Assembly: GCF_019218745.1 (NCBI RefSeq)
Contig: NZ_JAHUXA010000013.1
Coordinates: forward strand, 1 to 64,000
Reading direction: 5' to 3'
DNA: 64,000 nucleotides
From: Enterobacter sp. ENT03
Lineage (GTDB): Bacteria > Pseudomonadota > Gammaproteobacteria > Enterobacterales > Enterobacteriaceae
Position 1 is the first letter of the stretch. Each line of letters starts with the position of its first letter. The position numbers were made by a program, and so were the translations under genes. The notes beneath the pieces were generated by a model that made no database searches, was not told where the DNA came from, and saw nothing but the letters and a program-made list of their open reading frames with translations. Shown one piece after another: positions 7,586-15,724 of the stretch.

Positions 7586-8984
7586 AGAAGCCGCCGGTAT
7601 CGGTGAGCGCAGTGATCATCACGCTGGAGCCGACCGCCGGGTCGCGCCCCAGCCTGACCATAATCATTGGGATCAGCACGCCCATCAGCGCGGCCACCAG
7701 CAAGTTCAGCACCATGGCGAGGGTCATCACCCCGCCAAGGGCCATGTCACCGTACAACCACCAGGTGACGCCGCCCATGATCCCGCCCCATACCAGGCCA
7801 TTGATCAGCGCCACCCCCATTTCACGAAAAATTAAAAAGCGGAAGTTGCCGGGATGGATCTTTTGCAGCGCCAGCGCGCGCACGATCATGGTGATGGTCT
7901 GATTGCCGGTATTACCGCCGATCCCGGCGACAATCGGCATCAGTGACGCCAGCGCCACCAGCTGCGAAATAGTATGTTCGAAGCCGTCGATCACCCGCGA
8001 AGCGATAAACGCGGTACATAAATTTATCGCCAGCCACGCCCAGCGGGTACGCACCGCTTTGCTGACCGGCGCAAAAACGTCTTCTTCGGCGCTCAGACCG
8101 CCCATCAGACGCATATCGTTATCGGTTTCTTCATACACCACGTTAACGATCTCATCAATGGTCAGACGCCCCATCAGCGTGCCGGTGGTATCCACCACTG
8201 CGGCGCTGAGCAGGTTGTCACGCTCAAAGGTGCGGGCGGCTTTTTCGGCATCGTCTTCCGGCGAGAAGGTGACCGGATCGTTTTCCATGACGTCACTGAC
8301 CCGCACCGACCCGACATTGAGCAGGATGGTCTGCAACGGCAGCTCGCCCAGCAGCACGTTATCGCGGCCGGTGACAAAGAGTTTGTCGGTGTTGTCCGGC
8401 ATGGTGTCAAGACGACGCAAAAAGCGCTGCACGGTCGCCAGCGTCACATCCGGGCGCACGGTGATCACAGCAAACTCCATGTTCGCGCCGACGCTGGTTT
8501 TCGGGTAATGCATCACCTGATGTACCCGCGCACGCTCCCCCGCCGGCAGCGAGGCGACCAGCCGCCCGGTCAGGTTACGCGGCAGGCGCTGAACAAGGTA
8601 AATCTGCTCGTCAATGTCGAGGGTTTTCAGGGCATCGAGCAGCGCTTTGTCGCTCATGCCCTCGATCAGATCGTCCCAGACGTTTTCGGAAGCTTCCAGC
8701 AGCACTTCGCCGCGTTTGGTGTGATCGATAAGCTGCCAGACGGCATGACGCGCATCGGCGGGCAACGCTTCCAGCGTATCGGCCAGGTCCGGTGGCGGCA
8801 AATGCGCCACCAGCGCCCCCACTTCCGCCATGTTTTCCGCCAGCGAACCAACATCGTACTGTTCAGCAAGCGTCAGCTTGTTGAGTAACGTGGAGGTAAT
8901 GGCTTTATCGGTAGTGAGTAGCCAGATCAGGCGCGCGCGCTCTTCATCGCGCACCCGGGCGCTGTTATTTGGTATGACTGACAT
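7548..8984 (-). CDS. mgtE: magnesium transporter MgtE
   Basis: The 478-residue protein has the MgtE layout. An N-terminal helical superhelix spans about residues 20-125 (LADTLEALPADARHAVWQLI), and paired CBS domains about 130-255 (FVTGRDNVLLGELPL, SVRVSDVMENDPVTF, LMGRLTIDEIVNVVYEE). Five membrane helices follow, with the ion-path motif MPIVAGIGGNTGNQT and the later DTGGFFIFL. MgtE homodimers pass Mg2+ inward and the cytosolic domains close the pore when Mg2+ is high. The start is ATG 8984, with AGGGA upstream; an in-frame ATG at 8999 is less well placed. It is absent from E. coli K-12 but common in other enterobacteria. The 3' end overlaps the SulP gene by 38 bp. Confidence 0.9.
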   Translation of the reverse strand: MSVIPNNSARVRDEERARLIWLLTTDKAITSTLLNKLTLAEQYDVGSLAENMAEVGALVAHLPPPDLADTLEALPADARHAVWQLIDHTKRGEVLLEASENVWDDLIEGMSDKALLDALKTLDIDEQIYLVQRLPRNLTGRLVASLPAGERARVHQVMHYPKTSVGANMEFAVITVRPDVTLATVQRFLRRLDTMPDNTDKLFVTGRDNVLLGELPLQTILLNVGSVRVSDVMENDPVTFSPEDDAEKAARTFERDNLLSAAVVDTTGTLMGRLTIDEIVNVVYEETDNDMRLMGGLSAEEDVFAPVSKAVRTRWAWLAINLCTAFIASRVIDGFEHTISQLVALASLMPIVAGIGGNTGNQTITMIVRALALQKIHPGNFRFLIFREMGVALINGLVWGGIMGGVTWWLYGDMALGGVMTLAMVLNLLVAALMGVLIPMIMVRLGRDPAVGSSVMITALTDTGGFFIFLGLATLFLL

Positions 8985-9060
8985 GGGACATCCCTGCATT
9001 CTTGATCATGATGACAGGGTAAAGCATAGCGGCAGGTGAGATAAATAAATGGAATGAATA

Positions 9061-9092
9061 AAAAAACCCGGCGCAACAGGCCGGGCTTTTTT
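9061..9092 (-). terminator. terminator after yojI
   Basis: The stem CCCGGC-GCAACAG-CCGGG is flanked by six A on one side and seven T on the other, so it can work on either strand. It lies just past the yojI stop codon and ahead of mgtE. Confidence 0.8.
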
Positions 9093-9095
9093 TAG

Positions 9096-10739
9096 TCAGG
9101 CAGTGCGGGAAACCGCATCTCTGGAGGCCGCATCGCGCTCCGCGCCGGTCAGTTCTGTCAGTTTGCCGTCGCGCATCTCCAGCAGACGGTCAGCGTGAAT
9201 AAAGTAATGATCGTCATGGCTGATGGCGAAAATGGTTTTACCCATATCTTTCATCAATGGCAGCAGCACCTGATAAAACTCGCGGCGGAAGTGCGGATCC
9301 TGATCGGCGGCCCACTCATCCAGCAGGATGATGTCACGATCTTCCGCCAGCGCCAGCAGCAGCGCCACGCGCTTCTTCTGCCCTTTCGAGAGCTTCAGGT
9401 TAAGGATTTTGCCGTCTTTCAGCTCCAGCTTATGGGCCATCTTCAGCTGATTCAGCCACTTATCCACCAGCGCGGGATCGGCAGGCTTGCCCTGCGGGCC
9501 AAGCAACTGATCAAACAGCCAGACGTCGGTAAACACCGCTGAAAACAGCTGGCGATAATCTTCCGGTTTGTTTGCCGCCAGCGGTTTGCCGTCGATCAGG
9601 ATCTGCCCGGACACCGGCTGATACAGCCCGGTGAGCAGCATCGCCAGCGTTGATTTGCCGCTGCCGTTGCCGCCAATCAGAAACACCAGTTCGCCCCGGT
9701 GCAGCGTCAGATTCAGCGGTCCGACGGTAAAAGCGTTGTCCTGATAGGTAAAGGTGACATCGCGCATTTCAAGCGTCTGCCAGCCCTGTAACGACACCGG
9801 ACGCGGAAATTCTTCTTTATAAGGTGCGAGATCAAACTGGTTCAGCTTGGCAAACGCCACCTGCGCGCTGAGCAGCGTCGGCAGCGCGCCCACTGCCGAC
9901 AGCAGCGGCGTGCGCAGGAACAGCACGGTGAGGGAGAAGATCGCCGCGACGTTGGTATCCGCCCAGCCGAGGCTGTTCGCCATCCAGAATACCAGGCCAA
10001 TCGCCCCCAGCATCATAATGTTCGACCAGTTCACTGCGCTGAGATGGAAGGTATCGGCGCGGATAATATGGTGGCGGTATTCCCGCGCATCCGGCAGATA
10101 AAGCTGGTCGTAGATGTATTCGGCACGTTCGCGGTTGAGCGTCAGTTCTTTCCGCCCTTCCAGCACCGTCTGGTAATCGTTATGCAGTTTGTCTTCCGTT
10201 TCACGCAGCGTCGCGAGGTGTTTGTATACCCGCGCCACCAGTACGAATCCCACCCAAATGGTGATCGCCATCCACACGGCGGTGACCATCAGCATTTTGC
10301 CGGACAGCCAGCCCATGTAGGCGGCACAGCCGACGGTTAAAATAATCCCCTGCACCAGCTCTGGCAGACGCACAAAGGCGATAGTGATATTACGCACGTC
10401 ACTGGTCAGCCCCGCCAGCAGGGCGGCGCTGCCGAGTTGCTCGATACGTTCGACATGGGTATCCAGGATACGCTTGATAAATTCGCTGCGCAGGCGATAA
10501 ACAAAATGGTGACCGAGGGTGGTGAGCGCCAGCTGCGAGCCGAGGGTGACCGCCATCAACAGGATCAGCAACCCGAGGAATTCCGGCAGCACGGCGAGCG
10601 ACATATCAACGTTTTCAATCAGTCGCTGGTTGATAAAGGCAATCAGCCCGATCCCCAGCGCGGCGCTGGCAAGGCTTAACGCCAGTACGGCAATAAAAGG
10701 CCAGCGATATTGTCGCCAGACGAGAAGAAGAAGTGGCAT
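9096..10739 (-). CDS. yojI: ABC-type microcin J25 / peptide exporter YojI
   Basis: The protein is 547 residues from ATG 10739, the same length as E. coli YojI. The N-terminal ~300 residues form a six-helix membrane domain ([20 protein letters not shown] at the start). The C-terminal ATPase has Walker [10 protein letters not shown], signature LSKGQKKR, Walker [15 protein letters not shown] and the switch His in [10 protein letters not shown]. In E. coli YojI works with TolC to expel microcin J25 and exports cysteine. It belongs to the cyclic-peptide (SyrD/PvdE) exporter group, in which the membrane and ATPase domains are fused in one chain. A GTG 15 nt upstream is a less likely start. It stands alone, followed by a strong terminator. 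Confidence 0.95.
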   Translation of the reverse strand: MPLLLLVWRQYRWPFIAVLALSLASAALGIGLIAFINQRLIENVDMSLAVLPEFLGLLILLMAVTLGSQLALTTLGHHFVYRLRSEFIKRILDTHVERIEQLGSAALLAGLTSDVRNITIAFVRLPELVQGIILTVGCAAYMGWLSGKMLMVTAVWMAITIWVGFVLVARVYKHLATLRETEDKLHNDYQTVLEGRKELTLNRERAEYIYDQLYLPDAREYRHHIIRADTFHLSAVNWSNIMMLGAIGLVFWMANSLGWADTNVAAIFSLTVLFLRTPLLSAVGALPTLLSAQVAFAKLNQFDLAPYKEEFPRPVSLQGWQTLEMRDVTFTYQDNAFTVGPLNLTLHRGELVFLIGGNGSGKSTLAMLLTGLYQPVSGQILIDGKPLAANKPEDYRQLFSAVFTDVWLFDQLLGPQGKPADPALVDKWLNQLKMAHKLELKDGKILNLKLSKGQKKRVALLLALAEDRDIILLDEWAADQDPHFRREFYQVLLPLMKDMGKTIFAISHDDHYFIHADRLLEMRDGKLTELTGAERDAASRDAVSRTA

Positions 10740-10809
10740 AAACACGTTCCGCACAGAGAAAAAACAGCGTGCAGTGTAAACGGCTCTCGCGTTGAATCAA
10801 GAATAATTC

Positions 10810-11457
10810 TTATTTATAGCCCGCCTGGCGGAACGTCAGATTGTAACGGTACTCGCCGGTGTCCGGATGATGCCCGGCTTTCAGCGGCAGAATGCCGTGA
10901 TAAAAGAGCCGCGATGCGCCGCCCCATACCACCACATCCCCCTGCTCCAGCATCACCCGCGCCACGGGATCGTTACGCTTCAGACCGCCAAACTGGAAAA
11001 CCGCAGGCAGTCCCAGCGAAACGGACACAATCGGCGCGCGCAGATCAGGCTCGTCTTTATCCTGATGCAAAGAGAGCTTCGCGCCGGGCGCATAGCGGTT
11101 AATCAGACAGGCATCGGGGGTGAAATCGGGATAGCCTGCCGCCTGCGCGGCGCAATCGCACAGCGCGCGGAACGCCTCCGGCATCGCTGGCCACGGGCGT
11201 TGGGTGAGCGGATCATGTTCTGCGTACAGATACCCTCGTGCATTGGTGGCCCAGCCGAGTGTGCCGCAGTTGGTCATCGCCACCGACATGGTGTAGCCGC
11301 CGGGGGTGATCATATGGCGAAACGGCGACTGCGCCGCCACGTGCGCAATGCCATCCAGCAGCGCCTGCGCATGGCCCGTGGCGAAACGGCGCAGGATCAC
11401 CGCGCCGGGGGCTAACGGCTCCTGCCAGGGTTCTTCATCGGCAAATAAATCCAGCAT
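10810..11457 (-). CDS. alkB: DNA oxidative demethylase AlkB
   Basis: AlkB removes 1-methyladenine and 3-methylcytosine lesions by Fe(II)/2-oxoglutarate oxidation, releasing formaldehyde. The 215-residue protein has the iron triad H131-x-D133 (SLHQDKDEPD) and H187 (LFYHGILP). The 2-oxoglutarate arginines are R204 and R210 (RYNLTFRQAG). The nucleotide-lid region MSVAMTNCG is also present. The start ATG shares a base with the ada stop (TAATG), so the two genes are translationally coupled in the adaptive-response operon, as in E. coli. Expression is expected to depend on methylated Ada. Confidence 0.97.
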   Translation of the reverse strand: MLDLFADEEPWQEPLAPGAVILRRFATGHAQALLDGIAHVAAQSPFRHMITPGGYTMSVAMTNCGTLGWATNARGYLYAEHDPLTQRPWPAMPEAFRALCDCAAQAAGYPDFTPDACLINRYAPGAKLSLHQDKDEPDLRAPIVSVSLGLPAVFQFGGLKRNDPVARVMLEQGDVVVWGGASRLFYHGILPLKAGHHPDTGEYRYNLTFRQAGYK

Positions 11458-12521
11458 TACGTCTCCTCCTGCTCTGCTTCACGGGCCAGTAGTTGTGCCT
11501 TGCGCGCCACTCCCCAGCGGTAGCCAGAAAGCGCGCCGTTGACGCGCAGCACGCGGTGACAGGGGATCACCACGGCGAGCGTATTGGCGGCACAAGCGCT
11601 GGCGACGGCGCGCACGGCGCGGGGGTTACCGATGGCATCCGCCAGTCGCTGATAACTCACGGTTTCCCCGACGGGGATCTGGCGTAAAGCCTGCCATACC
11701 TGCATCTGAAAAGCCGTGCCGCGCAGATCCAGCGGCAGCGCCAGCGTATTACGCGGGTTATCCAGCACTGCGATCACCTGCTGTACCCGCCGGGTGAATT
11801 CGTCGTCGCCCTCCCCTCGCTGGGCGTGCGGAAAACAACGCGCCAGTTCGGCAAGCAGTTGCTCGTCGCTGTCGGCCAGCAGAATAGCGCAGATCCCACG
11901 CTCGCTTTCCGCCACCAGGCAGCGTCCCAGCGTACAGTTTTCCAGCGCATAGCGAACGGTGGTTTCCCTGCCGCCGCTGCGGTACTGCTGCGCCGTCATC
12001 CCCAGCGCCCGATCCGCGTGGCGGTAATAGCTGCTGCTGTCCGGGAATCCGGCGGCCAGCACGGCATCGGTCACCCTGGTGCCTTCTGCCAGCGTCTGGC
12101 GCAACCGCTGCGCGCGGAATGCCAGTTGCCAGGCTTTGGGCGTCATGCCGGTGGTGGCTTTAAACAGACGATGGAAATGCCAGGGGCTCATCGCCACGTG
12201 CTGCGCCAGCGCGTCAAGGGTGACGGGCGTATCCTGTTCCAGCAGGCGACAGGCTTTTTCGATTTTATCGAGGCGGTGCTGCCCGGCGACAGGTTGATCC
12301 GGCTGACAGCGTTTGCAGGGCCGGAAACCCGCTGCGCGGGCGCTGTCGGCATCCGGATAAAAACGCACGTTCTCCCGCAGGGCGTGACGCGCACGACACG
12401 ACGGGCGGCAAAAGATACCGGTAGTGATCACGGCAAAAATGAAACGGCCATCGGCGTCGGGATGGCGATCCAGCACCGCCTGCCAGCGGTGCGCATCGGT
12501 TTGTAAAATGAGTTCAGACAT
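11457..12521 (-). CDS. ada: bifunctional methyltransferase and transcription activator Ada
   Basis: Ada repairs methylphosphotriesters and O6-methylguanine and then activates its own operon. The 354-residue length equals E. coli Ada. The N-terminal zinc site has C38, C42, C69 and C72 (IFCRPSCRARH, RPCKRCQ), with C38 as the methyl acceptor. An AraC-type helix-turn-helix follows (MSPWHFHRLFKATTGMTPK), and the C-terminal methyltransferase has the active PCHRV motif with C321. The start is ATG 12521, eight bases after a GAGGAG ribosome site; the reading frame stays open upstream to 12584 but has no good start there. It is cotranscribed with alkB by a one-base overlap. Confidence 0.97.
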   Translation of the reverse strand: MSELILQTDAHRWQAVLDRHPDADGRFIFAVITTGIFCRPSCRARHALRENVRFYPDADSARAAGFRPCKRCQPDQPVAGQHRLDKIEKACRLLEQDTPVTLDALAQHVAMSPWHFHRLFKATTGMTPKAWQLAFRAQRLRQTLAEGTRVTDAVLAAGFPDSSSYYRHADRALGMTAQQYRSGGRETTVRYALENCTLGRCLVAESERGICAILLADSDEQLLAELARCFPHAQRGEGDDEFTRRVQQVIAVLDNPRNTLALPLDLRGTAFQMQVWQALRQIPVGETVSYQRLADAIGNPRAVRAVASACAANTLAVVIPCHRVLRVNGALSGYRWGVARKAQLLAREAEQEET

Positions 12522-12593
12522 GGCGGGCTCCTCGCTTAAGTGTAGCCTGAGGATGAGCGACACCGGAAACGTTCGCACCCGCAATCTTGCGTT

Positions 12594-13646
12594 TTAATTT
12601 TTTTCGCTGACCAGAAAAGCGGCGAACTGCGGCGTCATCCAGGGCACAAATTTATCGCCCTCTTTGGTCATCATGTATACCGCCAGCCCTTCCCGGCGCG
12701 CCACTTCTTTGGCCTGCTGTGGCCCAAGCACCATCAGCCCGGTGTCCCAGCCATCGGCCTCCAGCGCGGTCGGGGCAATCACCGTCACCGACACCAGGTT
12801 GTGCGTAATGGGACGCCCGGTCTGCGGATCGATAACGTGAGAGAGGCGTTTACCGTTCAGCTCATAGTAGTTGCGGTAGCTGCCGGAGGTGCTGATGCCG
12901 TGACCGTTAATATCAACGATGGCCTGCACGGCGTTTTCGCGATCGGTTGGCTTCTGGATCGCCACGCGCCAGGGCTTGCCGTCGCCGTTCATGCCGCGGC
13001 TGGCAAGCGCCCCGCCGACGGACACCAGGTAACGCGGGATCCCCTCCTGCTCCATCAGCCGCGCCAGATGATCGGCGGCGTACCCTTCGCCGACGGTGGA
13101 GAGGTCGACAAACAGATCCGGGAGATCTTTTTGCAGATACTGCCGCCCGGCCTCCTGCGTGACCGTCAGATGTTGCAGGCCCGTGCGCGCTTTCGCGGCG
13201 TCAATCTGTTCCTGTGAGGGAATGGTCACCGGCTGTTTGTCCGGGCCAAATCCCCACAGATTGACCAGTGGGCCGACGGTAATGTCCATCGCGCCATCGG
13301 TTTTACTGCCAATGCGCAGCGAGGTGGTAACGATGTCTGCCATCGCTTCGCTCACCGGCCAGGGGGTGAGACTGTATGACGCGTTAAAACGCATTAGCGC
13401 AGAGTCTTTTTTCCAGGTCGACATTAACTGATCGTCGGCATCAAGCTGCGCCTGAATTTTTTGCTGTAGTTCGCTGGCGCGCGGTTTATCCATGTTCACC
13501 ACGCTAACGCGCCAGGAGGTGCCCATGGTTTTGCCTTCAAGTACCGTTACCGCAGAAGGGACCGGTGGCGTACTGGATGCGGCGTCACAGCCCGCTAAGA
13601 AAATGGTGGCCGCAAGCATCGCGGCGCGAAGAAAAATCAGATCCAT
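12594..13646 (-). CDS. apbE: FAD:protein FMN transferase, lipoprotein ApbE
   Basis: ApbE attaches FMN covalently to threonine in proteins such as NqrB, NqrC and RnfG in the periplasm. The protein is 350 residues, with a lipoprotein signal (lipobox LAGC, Cys about residue 18). Family motifs are VLEGKTMGTSWRVS, DGAMDITVGPLVNLWGFGP, DLSTVGEGYAADHLARL, VSVGGALASRGMNG, HVIDPQTGRPI and the FAD/Mg-site region TALEADGWDTGLMVLG. Of the clustered ATGs, 13646 has a GGGGAG site at the best distance. It lies between ompC and ada as in E. coli. Confidence 0.95.
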   Translation of the reverse strand: MDLIFLRAAMLAATIFLAGCDAASSTPPVPSAVTVLEGKTMGTSWRVSVVNMDKPRASELQQKIQAQLDADDQLMSTWKKDSALMRFNASYSLTPWPVSEAMADIVTTSLRIGSKTDGAMDITVGPLVNLWGFGPDKQPVTIPSQEQIDAAKARTGLQHLTVTQEAGRQYLQKDLPDLFVDLSTVGEGYAADHLARLMEQEGIPRYLVSVGGALASRGMNGDGKPWRVAIQKPTDRENAVQAIVDINGHGISTSGSYRNYYELNGKRLSHVIDPQTGRPITHNLVSVTVIAPTALEADGWDTGLMVLGPQQAKEVARREGLAVYMMTKEGDKFVPWMTPQFAAFLVSEKN

Positions 13647-13710
13647 GTTCATTCTCCCCTTGCTGAATGCGCGCAAGGGTACACTAAAAGTCAGGGTTTG
13701 TAGCTAACAA

Positions 13711-13735
13711 AAAAGGGGCCTGCGCGGCCCCTTTT
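13711..13735 (-). terminator. ompC terminator
   Basis: The stem AAAAGGGGCC-TGCGC-GGCCCCTTTT ends 18 nt past the ompC stop and is read on the minus strand with a U-run. The A-rich flank would let it act in both directions. Confidence 0.85.
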
Positions 13736-13752
13736 GTAACGGCGTCAGTCGA

Positions 13753-14883
13753 TTAGAACTGGTAAACCATGCCCACAGCGACAACATCATCCGTGCCGAT
13801 ACCGGCCTGACGGGTGAAGGTATTGTCGTCCAGCAGGTTGATTTTGTAATCAACGAAGGTAGACAGGTTTTTGTTGAAGTAGTAAGTCGTACCCACATCA
13901 ACGTATTTCAGCAGATCCTGATCGCCAAAGTCCTGACCGTTAGCGCTGCTGATGTTTTTACCGCGGGACTGCAGGTAAGCGATGGACGGACGCAGACCGA
14001 AGTCGAACTGGTACTGTGCAACCACTTCAACGTTCTGCGCTTTATCAGCAAAGCCCCAGGCCTGAGTCGGGCTTGAACCGTTAGAGGTACCGAAACGGGT
14101 CGCGTTATAAGTCTGGGAGAACTGCGCTGCCAGATAGACGTTGTTGGCATCGTATTTCAGGCCGCCGCTGTACACGTCGGCGCGATCACCGTTACCGTAA
14201 GCGTCTGCCACGTTCTGGTCAGCGGTACGTTTAGAGGAAGACATGGCACCACCCACGCTGAAGCCTTCGCCCAGATCGTAGGTCAGGGACATGCCGTAGC
14301 CGTCGCCGTTCTGCTTCAGCGTGCTACGACCATCGGCGTTTTCACCGCTGGTGCTGCCGTTTTTACCCTGATACTGCAGGGCAAAGTTCAGACCATCCAC
14401 CAGACCAAAGAAGTCGGTGTTACGGTAAGTCGCAACGCCGTTAGCACGGGACTGCATGAAGTTGTCTGCGCCATAGGTGTCGCCGCCGAATTCCGGCAGT
14501 ACGTCGGTCCAGGAGGTCACGTCATAGATCACGCCGTAGTTACGACCGTAATCGAAAGCACCGGCATCACCGAAACGCACACCGGCAAAGGCCAGACGGG
14601 TCCATGCCTGATCGCTGGCGCCTTCAGCTTCGTTTGCCTGAACGTTGTATTCCCACTGGCCGAAACCGGTGATTTGATCGTTAACCTGGGTTTCGCCTTT
14701 GAAGCCGAAACGCACGTAAGTCTGGTCGCCGTCGCTGCCATTATCATCAGAGAAATAGTGCATGCCGTCGACTTTGCCGTACAAATCTAATTTGTTGCCG
14801 TCTTTGTTATAAATTTCAGCTGCATTTGCAGCGCCTGCTACGAGCAGAGCAGGCACGACCAGGGAAAGGACTTTGCGTTTCAT
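13753..14883 (-). CDS. ompC: outer membrane porin OmpC
   Basis: This is a trimeric 16-strand general porin of the outer membrane. The 376-residue precursor has a 21-residue signal ([21 protein letters not shown]) cut before [17 protein letters not shown]. It has the constriction-loop segment [13 protein letters not shown], a Gly/Tyr-rich strand pattern throughout and the C-terminal Phe (VGMVYQF) needed for Bam insertion. Position between apbE and micF-rcsD, and conserved OmpR sites upstream, separate it from OmpF. The surface loops (for example the [12 protein letters not shown] region) differ from those of E. coli, as expected for phage- and immune-exposed segments. Confidence 0.96.
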   Translation of the reverse strand: MKRKVLSLVVPALLVAGAANAAEIYNKDGNKLDLYGKVDGMHYFSDDNGSDGDQTYVRFGFKGETQVNDQITGFGQWEYNVQANEAEGASDQAWTRLAFAGVRFGDAGAFDYGRNYGVIYDVTSWTDVLPEFGGDTYGADNFMQSRANGVATYRNTDFFGLVDGLNFALQYQGKNGSTSGENADGRSTLKQNGDGYGMSLTYDLGEGFSVGGAMSSSKRTADQNVADAYGNGDRADVYSGGLKYDANNVYLAAQFSQTYNATRFGTSNGSSPTQAWGFADKAQNVEVVAQYQFDFGLRPSIAYLQSRGKNISSANGQDFGDQDLLKYVDVGTTYYFNKNLSTFVDYKINLLDDNTFTRQAGIGTDDVVAVGMVYQF

Positions 14884-14977
14884 GTTATTAACCCTCTGTT
14901 ATATGCTTATTTTTATATGCCACTGCTTACTGATTAACCTGCAAATCAGTCGGCAAGTTCATTTTCCCTAAAAATAC

Positions 14978-15060
14978 AGAATAATCCAATAAGATTATGA
15001 TACGAAAATTCTAAAGGTGTTTCATTTTGCCGCTTAGATGTTTCAATATGTAAATTTAGG
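14978..15060 (-). promoter_or_regulatory. ompC promoter and OmpR boxes
   Basis: On the minus strand TTTACATATTGAAACATCTA (15035-15054) matches the high-affinity OmpR C1 box of E. coli ompC. A second block with ATGAAACACC follows (15009-15034). The GGATTATTCT element (14979-14988) is the -10 region, and a leader of about 95 nt ends in GGGTTAATAACATG. EnvZ/OmpR osmotic control is therefore expected to be conserved. Confidence 0.8.
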
Positions 15061-15208
15061 GGAACTTTTTTTAGCACTAAAAGCTTAAAAATAGCGCACG
15101 CAAAATCAAATAATATTATTAATTGATAAATATCAATCATTTACCGTAATGAATATTGATAGCACTGAATGATAAAACAAAAAATCAAACCACGACTAAA
15201 ATAATCTG

Positions 15209-15303
15209 GCTATCATCATTAACTTTTATTTATTACCTTCATTCGGCTTCGAATGACTGTTTACCCCTATTACAACCGAATGTTCTGCATTCGGTTTTTT
15301 TTT
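15209..15303 (+). ncRNA. micF: MicF regulatory RNA
   Basis: The 95-nt sequence starts GCTATCATCATTAACTTTTA, the ompF-pairing end of MicF. It ends in a rho-independent terminator (AACCGAATGTTCTGCATTCGGTT plus T-run). It lies divergent from ompC and ahead of rcsD, its position in E. coli. MicF, with Hfq, pairs with the ompF leader and blocks OmpF translation; OmpR, Rob, SoxS and MarA act on its promoter in E. coli. The middle stem-loop differs from E. coli in a few bases. Confidence 0.92.
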
Positions 15304-15724
15304 GCGCCATTTTTTGCAAACCTGCCGTAAAGCGATACCGCAGGTAAATTATAATGACTATTAATTAATCACTTAACGATAGCGAAACGGCCTTTTCTAA
15401 TAATAAGTCGATTCATTTCTTGATTAAAAGTGCTATATACTGGCTTTAACAATTGAATAAGCAGACGCGTGACGCTAATCCATACATGCGTTAGCGCGTT
15501 GTCATCGCTTTCCCCCTTTTCGCCCCACACCGCGACCTTTACCTGCACGAGAGTCTGGAAATTCATTCATTAGGCTTTATACTGCCTGCTGTACACTGCC
15601 GTGTAACATAACAACTACAAGCCCGACGCGCGCGCGAACGGCGCGGTAGTCACCTGTCTTAGTCTTACGAAAGGCGCTAAATGGCTTTTTCTTCGCGTGT
15701 TGTCATAACGGGTTACACACACTA
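15304..15724 (+). other. non-coding stretch before rcsD
   Basis: About 420 nt between micF and rcsD hold no gene that I can support. TATACT at 15436-15441 is a possible -10 for rcsD, but I see no convincing -35 at the right spacing. A run of alternating CG (GACGCGCGCGCGAACGGCGCG, about 15624-15644) lies closer to rcsD. Confidence 0.35.
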
